Positions 23,064-31,328 of a stretch of DNA of 35,500 nucleotides are shown piece by piece. The position numbers and the translations under genes are program-made. The notes beneath the pieces are model-generated. The model did not search any database and was not told where the DNA came from. It worked only from the letters and a program-made list of their open reading frames with translations. The stretch is from JBFXAN01 sp050184225. Lineage in GTDB: Bacteria > Chloroflexota > Dehalococcoidia > CAUJGQ01. The stretch is from NCBI GenBank assembly GCA_050184225.1, contig JBFXAN010000059.1, positions 1 to 35,500 on the forward strand, read 5' to 3'. Position 1 is the first letter of the stretch. Every line of letters starts with the position of its first letter.

Positions 23064-23647
23064 GTGCTCTCCCGCGGCGCCGGCGACGCCACCTGGGTGG
23101 GCATCGGTGGTGTCAAGACGGACGACCTCATCCAGACCGGCACCAACGCGACGGTCCTTGCCCTGGCCATGTCCGCTACACGGCCTGGATCGAGACACTG
23201 CCCCAGGCGTCCCAGCCGGTGCCGTTCAGCGCGGGCCCCGGCGACTGGGTCACCGTCTCGCTGACGTGACAATCGGGCGATGAGTGGCTGATCGCGCTCG
23301 AGAATCACACGACCGGGCGGTAGTACCAGATCAGCGTCAGCTACACCTCCTCGCTGTCGTCGGCGGAGTGGGTTGAGGAAGCGCCGACAGCCGGCCGGCG
23401 GGAGGAGACACTCGACCAGTTCGGCAGCGTGCAGTTCCAGAACGCCACGACCGTCATGGACGGTAAGCAGGTGAGTATCGCCCAGGAGGACGCCGAGCCG
23501 ATCACGATGGTCAGTTCTACCGGCCAGCCGATCGCCACACCGTCTGCCCTCGGCGGCGACAGCTCCAGCTTCAGGGTGACCCACTTGACGAGCTCATCTT
23601 CTGCGCCGTCGCCGGCGATCCCCGGCAGCGGCCGGTCCACCCCGTAG
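23064..23647 (+). pseudogene. G1/A4-family glutamic endopeptidase remnant
   Basis: RGAGDATWVGIGGVKTDDLI, QTGTNATV, then after a frame change near 23158 GHVRYTAWIETLPQASQPVP, GDWVTVSLT, TGA (23267-23269), DEWLIALENHTTGR, TAG (23321-23323), YQISVSYTSSLSSAEWVEEA, LDQFGSVQFQNAT. The TWVGI, LIQ-GT, Y-AWIE, SAEWV-E and FG-V-F words are those of eqolysin (G1/A4) acid proteases, which use a Gln and a Glu; the Glu of SAEWVEE is still there. The secretion signal and propeptide are missing at the left edge. Three lesions make it non-functional. Confidence 0.8.
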
Positions 23648-23662
23648 CGGGCATGGGCCGCC

Positions 23663-23739
23663 GGCACCGTGAGGAAACGCACCGACCGAGGCAGCCGCTT
23701 AGCGCGGCGGAGGAGGCCGGTCCGTTTCCTCACGGTGCC
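23663..23739. repeat. 25-bp inverted repeat (two mismatches) around a 27-bp centre
   Basis: Arms 23663-23687 and 23715-23739 (GGCACCGTGAGGAAACG and complement, then ACCG-CC) differ at two positions. It lies between the peptidase remnant and the stop of the second giant LuxR gene. Both strands can start a short frame MRKRT from the arms. It may be a bidirectional terminator, or the two ends of a vestigial mobile element; no U-run is seen. Confidence 0.75.
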
Positions 23740-23812
23740 GTGCTCGCCGCGCGATCGGCAGGCGAGTGATGTGGGTCATGACGGCTACCCGCCTGGTTCG
23801 TGGTGCCGATTG

Positions 23813-26452
23813 TTAACTTCGAGGGGTGCCTACAAGCAGGCCGCGCTCGGCGGCAGTCGCCACTGCCTGGGCGCGGGTGGTGACGCCCAGCTTGTTGAAG
23901 AGGGCGGTGACGTGATGCTTCGCCGTCCGCTCTGACACGGAGAGCCGGTCGGCTATCTCCTTATTGGAGAGGCCGTCGGCCACCAACCGCAAGACCGCAC
24001 GCTCGCGAGGGCTGAGTGGATCGTGGGCGCCAGCGGCTGCCGGAACAGCATCCGGACGCTCACTGGGCACGGCAAGGGGCAGGCCGTCCAGCAACTGCCG
24101 GATGAGCGCGACTGTCTGTTCGAACGAGTGTGCCCGTCCCCGTTCCAACGCCGCCGCAAACTGCTGGGCTCCCAGCCGTGCCCGCAGGGTCGCGGCCAGC
24201 GGCTCGCGCCGTGGCTCCTCCACCGTGGGCCCAAGTCCCCGTGTGCGCTGCAGCGCCTCCAGCGCCCCCACCAACTCCGCGAGCGGCTCGGCGTCAACAG
24301 CGTCGCCGTACAGCAGCGCCAGCCGCTGACCGCTACGGTGAAGGAGCCAGGCGTACTCTAGCTGGGCGCTGATCTCTAGGCTCTCCCGGAAGCCGGCGAC
24401 CGCCTGGGGACGGTCGCCGGCTTCGTCATGGGCTGCGCCGAGAAAGGTCAGCGCCAGAGCGATCATCGCCGCATCGCCCAGGATGCGAAACTCGCGGACC
24501 GCGTCTTCCAGCCACGGCGTCGCACGCTGCGACTGCCCCTGCAAGTAGACAGCTGCACCGAGAAACATGTGCGCGAAGGCAGCCTGCCAGCTATCCTCGG
24601 CCTCCCGCGCAGCCGCCAGGCCCCGCTCGAAGCGGTCGGTCGCCGCCGCCAACGCGCCGGCGTAGAGGTCGCACACGCCGAGAAAGTTGAGCGCTTCAGC
24701 GACGCTCCTCGCCGCGCCCACCGCCCGCGCCTGCGTCAGCGCCTCGGTCAGGATCGTACGCGCCTGCTCGACCTCCGCCGCTCCGTGCTGGCTGAGCAAT
24801 CTCCCAAGCGCGACGAGGGCCCGCAGCCGGAGGTGCGCGTCCACGTCCGGCGCCCGCCGCAAGGCCCCTTCCAGCCAGCGCCGGCTTTCCGCGACGTTGC
24901 CATGCAGTGACCAGAACGCACCGGCTGCCGTCGCCAGGCGGAGCTCCAGCTCGCCCGCGGCCTGATCAGCCAGCCACTGCAGCGCGGCGTGCAGGTTCTG
25001 CTGCTCCTGCTCCAGCTTGCGGAGCCAGGTGCGCTGCCCCGGTGCCCTGAGTTCGGGCTCCGCCCGCTCGGCAAACGCCACATAGTAGGCCACGTGCGCC
25101 CGTCGCGCCGTCGCCTCCTCACCGCGTTCCGCCAGCCGCGCCAGCGCGTAGTCGCGCATCGACTCCAGCAGCCGGTAGCGCCGGCCGCCCGCTCCGTCCG
25201 GCTCGCTCACCACGAGGCTGTTGGCCACCAGCGCGGTCAGTCCGTCTACCACGTCCACTTCGACGTCACCCAGGTCGGTGCTCGCCAGCAGCGCCTCACC
25301 CGCCTCCAGCGTGAAGCCGCCGGCGAACACCCCCAGCCGCCGGAACAGGACCCGCTCGGACTCGTCCAGTAGCTCGTAGCTCCAGGCGAGGGCGGCGGCG
25401 AGCGTCCGCTGCCGCGCCGGCAGGTCCGGCGCCTCCCAGCGCAGCAGCGACAGACGCTGCCCGAGCCGCTCCAGGATCATTGGCGGCGAGAGGACCGCTG
25501 TGCGGGCCGCCGCCAGCTCGATCGCCAGCGGCAATCCGTCGAGGTGTACGACCAGCTCAGCCACCGCACCGGCAATCCCCTCGGTCAGGTCCACGGAGCT
25601 TCCCAGCGCGCGGGCGCGCTCCAGGAAGAGCCGCACCGCTGGTACGCGGGCCAGATCGGCCGGCGGCGGCAGGTGCGCGGGGTCGGGTAGCGGCAGCGGG
25701 GGCACGAGGTACACCTGCTCCGCCCGCAGGTCCAAGGGCGCGCGGCTGGTCACCAGGAGCTGCAGCCCCGGCGCCTCGGCCAGGAGCACCGGCAGCGCGG
25801 CGGCGGCAGGCAACACCTGCTCGAAGTTGTCCAGCACCACCAACACGTGGCGATCCGCCAACGCCTGCGCCAACCGCTCCACGCTCGCCTCACCCTGCAG
25901 CCCCAGTCGCGCCGCCACCGTGCCCAGCGCCCGCTCCGGATCGCGCACCGGCGCCAGGTCCACCACCGCGACCGGCTCGGGGAAGGCGTCGGTGAGTTGC
26001 TCGGCCACCGCCAGCGCCAGGCGGGTCTTGCCCACCCCCGCGGGCCCGGTGAGCGTGAGCAGCCGTACCTCGGATTGGAGCAACAGCTCCGCCAGTGTGG
26101 CCAGCGCCGCCTCCCGCCCGATCAGCGGCGTCAACGCGTCCTGTGTGAACCCGGCCACTGGGGCCGGGGTGGGGGTACGGCCGGAAGGCGCGCCCCGCGG
26201 CGGAGCGGGCCGGCGATGGCGGTCCACCGCCTGCTCCAGCGCGTCGCGATCCTCGCGGCTCAGCGCAAGCGCGTCGGCAAGGCGGCGGACGGTGTCGGGG
26301 TAGGGGGCGCGGCGCTCACCGCGTTCGAGGGCGCCGATCGCCTGGGCGCTCAACCCCGCCCGTTCCGCCAGCGCCTCCCGCGACAGCCCCGCCGCCTGGC
26401 GGGCGCGCAACAGCAAGGTGCTGAAGTCGGTTGTCGTGTCCTCGGTGACCAT
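23813..26452 (-). CDS. Giant regulator: XRE HTH, NB-ARC-type ATPase, TPR, LuxR HTH (paralogue 2)
   Basis: 879 residues. N-terminal XRE-type helix-turn-helix (about 8-70): LSREALAERAGLSAQAIGAL, ERGERRAPYPDTVRRL. ATPase: LIGREAALATLAELL, Walker A GPAGVGKT (136-143), Walker B LVVLDNFEQVLPAAA, LVTSRAPLDL. A long TPR-like helical region follows, then the C-terminal LuxR HTH LSPRERAVLRLVADGLSNKE, VSERTAKHHVTALFNKLGV. Two DNA-binding domains on one switch ATPase could bridge distant sites. ATG 26452 lacks a strong ribosome-binding site; GTG 26479 is an alternative. Copy 3 of the 55-bp element is in its upstream, divergent spacer. Confidence 0.9.
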   Translation of the reverse strand: MVTEDTTTDFSTLLLRARQAAGLSREALAERAGLSAQAIGALERGERRAPYPDTVRRLADALALSREDRDALEQAVDRHRRPAPPRGAPSGRTPTPAPVAGFTQDALTPLIGREAALATLAELLLQSEVRLLTLTGPAGVGKTRLALAVAEQLTDAFPEPVAVVDLAPVRDPERALGTVAARLGLQGEASVERLAQALADRHVLVVLDNFEQVLPAAAALPVLLAEAPGLQLLVTSRAPLDLRAEQVYLVPPLPLPDPAHLPPPADLARVPAVRLFLERARALGSSVDLTEGIAGAVAELVVHLDGLPLAIELAAARTAVLSPPMILERLGQRLSLLRWEAPDLPARQRTLAAALAWSYELLDESERVLFRRLGVFAGGFTLEAGEALLASTDLGDVEVDVVDGLTALVANSLVVSEPDGAGGRRYRLLESMRDYALARLAERGEEATARRAHVAYYVAFAERAEPELRAPGQRTWLRKLEQEQQNLHAALQWLADQAAGELELRLATAAGAFWSLHGNVAESRRWLEGALRRAPDVDAHLRLRALVALGRLLSQHGAAEVEQARTILTEALTQARAVGAARSVAEALNFLGVCDLYAGALAAATDRFERGLAAAREAEDSWQAAFAHMFLGAAVYLQGQSQRATPWLEDAVREFRILGDAAMIALALTFLGAAHDEAGDRPQAVAGFRESLEISAQLEYAWLLHRSGQRLALLYGDAVDAEPLAELVGALEALQRTRGLGPTVEEPRREPLAATLRARLGAQQFAAALERGRAHSFEQTVALIRQLLDGLPLAVPSERPDAVPAAAGAHDPLSPRERAVLRLVADGLSNKEIADRLSVSERTAKHHVTALFNKLGVTTRAQAVATAAERGLLVGTPRS

Positions 26453-26596
26453 CTCAGTAGCTATTCGCGTCCCGGCCACTCGGAGCCGTTTGGGGCGCGC
26501 GGCGTGCTCATCATTCTACACCGGCGTGCAGGCCGCTCGCTTCTCCCGCACCGATGCCCTTGATGTTCTCATGCTGGTTCGCCCACGCCACAGCGT

Positions 26597-26651
26597 CCAC
26601 ACTGCGAGCCCGCCGCCAACCGTAGACGGCAACTGTGGCGCTGTGGCTGGC
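26597..26651 (+). promoter_or_regulatory. 55-bp shared element, copy 3
   Basis: Plus-strand reading: CCACACTGCGAG, CAACCGT at 21-27, CAACTGT at 34-40, TGT at 46-48, GCTGGC at 50-55. It points toward the small gene at 26779 and is 145 bp from the divergent giant LuxR gene. Confidence 0.75.
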
Positions 26652-26778
26652 GACACTCACGGGCTGAAGCCGATGGTCGATGAGAGGACGGACAGCGCAT
26701 GGCTCGGCCCATGCCCCGCCAGACGAAACCCTTCGGCGCGGAGGATCCACGCCGCGCCGGCGGTGAAGGAGGAAGGCG

Positions 26779-26973
26779 ATGACGACTCGGACCATAGCCG
26801 GCGAGGTGCGCTGCCTGAATCGCAGCCGTTCCCTCGATGAGATGGCCCAGGTGGGCGACGGCGGACGATGGAGCCTGGTGCGGCCGGGCGTCGGCGGTCT
26901 CCTGCCCCAGCTCGCTGCAGGCCGGCTGCGTTGTGGTCGCTGCGGCGGCAGGGCCCTGATCGAGTGGGCGTGA
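26779..26973 (+). CDS. Small protein with C-terminal CxxC
   Basis: 64 residues, not recognised. The end, LRCGRCGGRALIEWA, has a CxxCGG pair as in half of a zinc ribbon; an earlier Cys sits at 12. ATG 26779 has GGAGGAAGG 5 bases upstream, which strongly supports translation. It is the first gene after copy 3 of the 55-bp element. It could be a truncated or a genuine mini-protein. Confidence 0.5.
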   Translation: MTTRTIAGEVRCLNRSRSLDEMAQVGDGGRWSLVRPGVGGLLPQLAAGRLRCGRCGGRALIEWA

Positions 26974-27122
26974 GCCTGCTCGGATTCTCCGACGCGGACA
27001 GCAGACGACGATGGCCGGCTCCTTGCCGGACGACAGCCGGCGGTTCATACTGAGGCGGCCAGGGCTGCCGCCGTCGTGCGAAACCGGGACACGGGCAGTT
27101 CTGGATGGAATGGGGGACCGCG

Positions 27123-27776
27123 ATGCAACACCCGTACGCACCTATCTCGTTCGCCGGTGGCACGCTTGGCGCCCAGCGGCACATGTGCGCGTTCTTCTAC
27201 AGCCGGGACGAGGAATATCGGGTCCTGCTGCCGTTCATCAAGGAGGGATTTGAGCGCGGGGAGAAAGCCTATCGTCTCGGCGATCCAGCGCTTCGGGAGG
27301 ACCATCTCCGTCGCCTGACTGAGGCCGGTATCGACGTCGGAGGGGCACAGGCGCGCGGGCAGTTCGAGTTCAAACCCTGGGAGGAGGCCCAGTTTCGCCC
27401 CGGCTACTTCGACCAGGACCAGATGATCAGCCTGATTGACGAGTTGTTGGAGTCCGCGAAGCAGCAAGGCTACCCGCTGTCCCGGCTGGTCGGGCGCATG
27501 GAGTGGGCGCTGCAGGACCGGCCCGGGGTCGATGACGTGGTCGAGTTTGAGACGAGGGTCAACGCCACGTTGTCGCTTCGACCGGATCCCGTGATCTGAA
27601 TCTACGACCCCACCAAGTTTGGTGGCGGCATCATGGTGGACATCATGCGCACCCACCCGACGGTGATCATCGGTGGCCGGCTCCAGGAGAACCCCTTCTA
27701 CGTCCCCGCCGAGGAGTTCCTGCGCGAACTACATGCGCGCGGCGCCGCCCGTCGTGCCGCGCCACCGGCGGTGTGA
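27123..27776 (+). CDS. MEDS-domain sensory protein with in-frame UGA at what I take to be a conserved Cys
   Basis: RHMCAFFYSRDEEYRVLLPF, IKEGFERGEKAYRL, then DQMISLIDELLESAKQQGYP and LVGRMEWAL belong to the MEDS (DcmR-type sensory) domain. At codon 159 a TGA (27597-27599) interrupts DPVI*IYDPTKFGG; I recall relatives having Cys here (VICxYD). Reading continues with MVDIMRTHPTVIIGG, LQENPFYVPAEEFLREL to a stop at 27774-27776, 217 codons in all. A 6-bp hairpin follows the UGA at 27610-27625. Either selenocysteine or nonsense. MEDS proteins often regulate or modulate kinases. Start ATG 27123 has GGGGGA upstream; ATG 27105 is in frame. Confidence 0.6.
27610..27625 (+). other. SECIS-like hairpin after the MEDS UGA
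   Basis: CCACCA, loop AGTT, TGGTGG: a perfect 6-bp stem with G as the second loop base. The stem starts 10 bases after the UGA and the loop 19 bases from its U, inside the range described for bacterial SECIS elements. Supportive only. Confidence 0.35.
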
Positions 27777-27871
27777 CTCGCGGCACACGTGCCCCGGCCG
27801 GCTTGATGACGTCAGTGACGACCACGCCGCCCCGCACACGCGTGAGATGGACGGCACGGGCTGTGATCCCC

Positions 27872-30751
27872 TCACAGGAAACCGCGCTCGACGGCCACCG
27901 CCACCGCCTGCGCCCGAGTGCCGACGCCGAGCTTGTTGAAAACGGTCGTGACGTGATACTTCACCGTACGCTCCGCCACCACGAGTCGGGCGGCAATGTC
28001 CTTGTTCGAGAGGCCCGCCGCGATCAACCGCAGCACCTCATGGTCGCGCGGACTGAGCATGCTGGTGGGATGCTCCACCGCCGCGACCGACTCCTGGCTG
28101 CCCAAGGGCGCTCCGGCCAGACCGGCCAGCACTTGCTGGGTCAGCGCCGCCGTCTGGGAGAACGAGAGTCTCCGGCCTGAGGCCCGTGCGCCCTCGTACG
28201 CAGCCGGCGGGAGCCGGCCGTGCACCGCAGCGCGCGCCTCGTCAGCACGTCCGATCAACTCCACCGGAGTTGCGTCGCCGGATCGCCGCAGCGAGTCGAG
28301 CGCGCCGGCCAGCCGCGCGACCAGCTCCGGGTCCCCCTGGTCACGGGCCAGCCAGGCGACCGTCTCTCCGGTACATACCAGGAGATAGCTATCCAGCAGG
28401 CTGTCGCTGAGCGCCAGACTGTTCGACAGCAGAGTCGCCGCGCGCTGCACGTCGCCGCGCTCCCCTGCCGCGATGGCGAGCCAGTTGAGCACCACGGAGA
28501 CGAACCATTCGTCCCCCTGCGCGGGGCGTCTCAATGCGTCGAGCGCGTCCACCACCTGCGCCGGCTGCTCGGGCTCACCGCGGACGCCCACCAGATTGAC
28601 GACTGACAGTGCTGCGGTGTCGAGGAGGTAGCGATCCCGGAGGACCTGACAGATATCACGACTGTCCCCGGGGAGGCCAATCGCGCGGGCAACGTCACCC
28701 TGCTCCCCGATCGCGATGACCAGCCAGTTCAGCGCTCCCACCATGAGCCAGTTGTCGCCGGCCGCCCAGAATTCGGCGAGCGCCTCATCGAGAAACTGCT
28801 CGGCCCGCTCACGCTGACCCTGCATCAACGCGACAGCACCGAGGCATTGACGCGTGTATGCGCTCCACCCGGCCAGCTTTGCTTCCTGCGCGATGGTCAG
28901 CGCTTCACTCAAGAGATCCTGGGCTGCGTGCCAGTCTCTTGATCGGGCCGCTCGCCTGCCGAGATGGGCGAGCGCCCGCGCGACGCTCGTGAGGTCCTTC
29001 ACCTCGCGGGCTAGGGCGAGCGCCTCACCGAGAATGGCCTGTGCTCGCTCGGGATCCCCCTGCGACACCAGAAGGGCGCCCAGCCGGTTGAGCGCCTTCA
29101 CACGCAGGTGTGGCGACGCATCAGGCGCGTGTGCGAGCGCCTCCTCCAGCCAGCGCCGTTCCTCGGCCACGAAGCCACGGTTCCCCCAGAACGGCGCGAG
29201 CGCCGTGGCCAGCCGCAGTTGGAGGCCGCCCTCCTGAGCCTGGCCCAACCGGCGGAGGGCGGCGCGCAGTTCCTCGTGTTCCAGCTCCATACGTAGGAAC
29301 CAGGTCCGCTGCTCAGCACCGGTCAGCTCCGTCTCCGCCCGCTCGGCCAGCGCCACATAGAAGGCCGCGTGCGCGCGCCACGCGGCGAGAGCGTCGCCGT
29401 GCTGCTCGAGCTGTTCGAGGGCGTAGTCGCGCATTGACTCGAGCAGGCGAAATCGCCGCCCGCTCGATGCATCCGCTTCGCTCAGAACCAGATTCTTCGC
29501 GACGAGCGAGCCGAGGAGATCCAGGGCGAAGGACGAATCGCGCCGGGCCAAGCCCGGTCCATCGCCACTATGTCCCGCCATAGCCTCGGCGGCCTCCAGC
29601 GTGAAGCTGCCGGCGAAGACGCCGAGACGGCAAAAGAGGACCTGCTCCGCCTCGTCCAGCAGCGCATAACTCCAGCCGATCGCCGCACGCAGTGTGTGCT
29701 GCCGCTCGGGAAGGTCCTGCGCCTCCCAGCGCAGGAGGGCCAGCCGGTTCGTCAGCCGATCCAGGATCATCCGCGGCGAGAATGCGGGTGTGCGGGCTGC
29801 CGCCAGCTCAATGGCGAGCGGCAGTCCATCCAGGTGCATGCAGAGCTCTGCCACCGCTGCCGCGTTCTCGGCCGTCAGCACGAAGCCCGCGTCCAGGGCC
29901 TGGACGCGTTGCAGAAACAGGGCAACCGAGGGGATCCGCCCCAACTCCTGAAGCGGTGGGAGGTGTCGGGGATCGGGGCAGGCAAGTGGTCTCACCTGAT
30001 AGACCTGTTCCGCGCGCAACTGCAGTGCCTCGCGGCTGGTGACGAGCACCGTTAAAGTGCGGTGTTCCGCAAGCAACCCTGAGAGCAACGTTGCGGCCGG
30101 GAGCACTTGCTCAAAATTGTCCAACACGAGCAATTCAACGCGGTCACGCAAGGCAGCCCCCAGCCCATCCGGAGCGATCCTTCCGTCCAGGGTTTGCCGG
30201 CCGAGGCGCGTGGCGATCGTCGGTAAGACTTGTGCCGGGTCGCGAACGGGCGACAGGTCGATGAATGCGACGCCCTGAGGGGACTGACTGGCGACGTGGG
30301 TCGCGGCCGCAATCGCCAGGCTCGTCTTGCCAACGCCGGCCGGGCCGGTGAAGGTAATCAGCCGAACCTCGGGTCTGGTCAGCAGTCCGATGATGTCGGC
30401 AAGCTCGTGCGTGCGCCCGACAAGCGTGGTGGTCAGCGCAAGGGCGTCAGGTTGCAGAGCGGCGGCAGTTGGCTGCTCGCCGATCCTGGCGGGGCCATGG
30501 GGCGACGGTGGCCGCCGATGGCCAACGGCGGCCGCGGCCAGCGCGGCGCCGTCGGTGGGGGAGAGCGCCAGCGCCGCGCCGAGCCGGCGGATGGTGTCGG
30601 GATAGGGCGCACGGCGATCACCCCGCTCCAGCGCGCCGATCGCCTGGGCGCTCAACTCCGCCCGTTCTGCCAGTGCCTCCCGCGACAGCCCCACGACCTG
30701 GCGGTGGTGGCGGAGCAACGCCCCGAACGTGCCGGGCTCCTCCTCGGTCAT
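27872..30751 (-). CDS. Giant regulator: XRE HTH, NB-ARC-type ATPase, TPR, LuxR HTH (paralogue 3)
   Basis: 959 residues, longer than paralogue 2 by a larger repeat region. XRE HTH (about 8-62): LSREALAERAELSAQAIGAL, ERGDRRAPYPDTIRRL. ATPase: LVGRTHELADIIGLL, Walker A GPAGVGKT (136-143), Walker B ELLVLDNFEQVLPA, LVTSREALQL. TPR-like helices occupy the middle. C-terminal LuxR HTH: LSPRDHEVLRLIAAGLSNKD, VAERTVKYHVTTVFNKLGV. ATG 30751 has AGGTAGAGGG just upstream. The XRE region is nearly identical to that of paralogue 2, so both may bind the same site; copy 4 of the 55-bp element lies 81 bp upstream. Confidence 0.9.
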   Translation of the reverse strand: MTEEEPGTFGALLRHHRQVVGLSREALAERAELSAQAIGALERGDRRAPYPDTIRRLGAALALSPTDGAALAAAAVGHRRPPSPHGPARIGEQPTAAALQPDALALTTTLVGRTHELADIIGLLTRPEVRLITFTGPAGVGKTSLAIAAATHVASQSPQGVAFIDLSPVRDPAQVLPTIATRLGRQTLDGRIAPDGLGAALRDRVELLVLDNFEQVLPAATLLSGLLAEHRTLTVLVTSREALQLRAEQVYQVRPLACPDPRHLPPLQELGRIPSVALFLQRVQALDAGFVLTAENAAAVAELCMHLDGLPLAIELAAARTPAFSPRMILDRLTNRLALLRWEAQDLPERQHTLRAAIGWSYALLDEAEQVLFCRLGVFAGSFTLEAAEAMAGHSGDGPGLARRDSSFALDLLGSLVAKNLVLSEADASSGRRFRLLESMRDYALEQLEQHGDALAAWRAHAAFYVALAERAETELTGAEQRTWFLRMELEHEELRAALRRLGQAQEGGLQLRLATALAPFWGNRGFVAEERRWLEEALAHAPDASPHLRVKALNRLGALLVSQGDPERAQAILGEALALAREVKDLTSVARALAHLGRRAARSRDWHAAQDLLSEALTIAQEAKLAGWSAYTRQCLGAVALMQGQRERAEQFLDEALAEFWAAGDNWLMVGALNWLVIAIGEQGDVARAIGLPGDSRDICQVLRDRYLLDTAALSVVNLVGVRGEPEQPAQVVDALDALRRPAQGDEWFVSVVLNWLAIAAGERGDVQRAATLLSNSLALSDSLLDSYLLVCTGETVAWLARDQGDPELVARLAGALDSLRRSGDATPVELIGRADEARAAVHGRLPPAAYEGARASGRRLSFSQTAALTQQVLAGLAGAPLGSQESVAAVEHPTSMLSPRDHEVLRLIAAGLSNKDIAARLVVAERTVKYHVTTVFNKLGVGTRAQAVAVAVERGFL

Positions 30752-30831
30752 CCCTCTACCTGCCGCCGGGTACTGAGCCACTGCAACCTGCCACGGCCGT
30801 GGCGCCATCATTATACGCCAGCGGATCAACA

Positions 30832-30886
30832 CCACAGTTCCGCCGCACCGCCGAGTGTGGACTGCAACTGTTGCACTGTGGCTGGC
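30832..30886 (+). promoter_or_regulatory. 55-bp shared element, copy 4
   Basis: Plus-strand reading: CCACAGTTCCGC, a degenerate CGAGTGT at 21-27, CAACTGT at 34-40, TGT at 46-48, GCTGGC at 50-55. It lies in the spacer between the divergent giant LuxR gene and the small frame at 30973. Confidence 0.75.
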
Positions 30887-30972
30887 GAGGATCGCCGGCC
30901 GGAGTCGACGGTGGATTGTGAGGACAGGCAACGACGAGAGGTCCATCTGCCGCCCACGGGAGGAGGAGACGG

Positions 30973-31278
30973 ATGGGGGACATCGCTACCAACCACGCGT
31001 CGCGACGGCCGGAGGAAGCACCATGGCGCGCGCTCGCAGGGCTCCACCAGACCACTACCGACAGCGGGCTAGGTGTGCCGGCTCCCTCTGCGCAGTCGGT
31101 GACGAAGGCCGGCGGGCGTGTCGACCCCGGATCACCGTCCCATGCGCCGGCCGGACGCGCCTTGGTGGCGGTTCTGCTCACCCTGACCCCCATTGCCCCT
31201 CGTCCTCGCCGGGGCCCGCTCGTCTTCACGACGGCGGGATTTGGCGTCGCCGGACGAGGCACACGTGCAGCAGGATGA
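30973..31278 (+). CDS. Hypothetical short frame of doubtful coding value
   Basis: 101 residues, unrecognised: starts MGDIATNHASRRPEEAPWRA and ends in an Arg/Gly-rich, low-complexity tail. GGGAGGAGGAGACGG stands directly before ATG 30973, a good ribosome-binding site, and it follows copy 4 of the 55-bp element as the small genes do at the other copies. The second half looks non-coding, so the gene may be truncated or shorter than the open frame. Confidence 0.3.
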   Translation: MGDIATNHASRRPEEAPWRALAGLHQTTTDSGLGVPAPSAQSVTKAGGRVDPGSPSHAPAGRALVAVLLTLTPIAPRPRRGPLVFTTAGFGVAGRGTRAAG

Positions 31279-31328
31279 CGGGATGAGCGATCGAGCCGAC
31301 AAAGAGGGATTCGGAATGGAGTACATCG

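Noticed and set aside
22712..23584. 290-residue minus-strand frame across the hypothetical gene and peptidase remnant
   Set aside because: The opposite-strand peptidase words are recognisable, whereas this frame shows none; it is a shadow.
2649..27776. UGA reassigned to Trp or Cys genome-wide
   Set aside because: Many intact genes here (MsrB, Mo-oxidoreductases, LtrA, LuxR regulators) end at TGA at the expected family length, so UGA is an ordinary stop; only site-specific recoding is possible.
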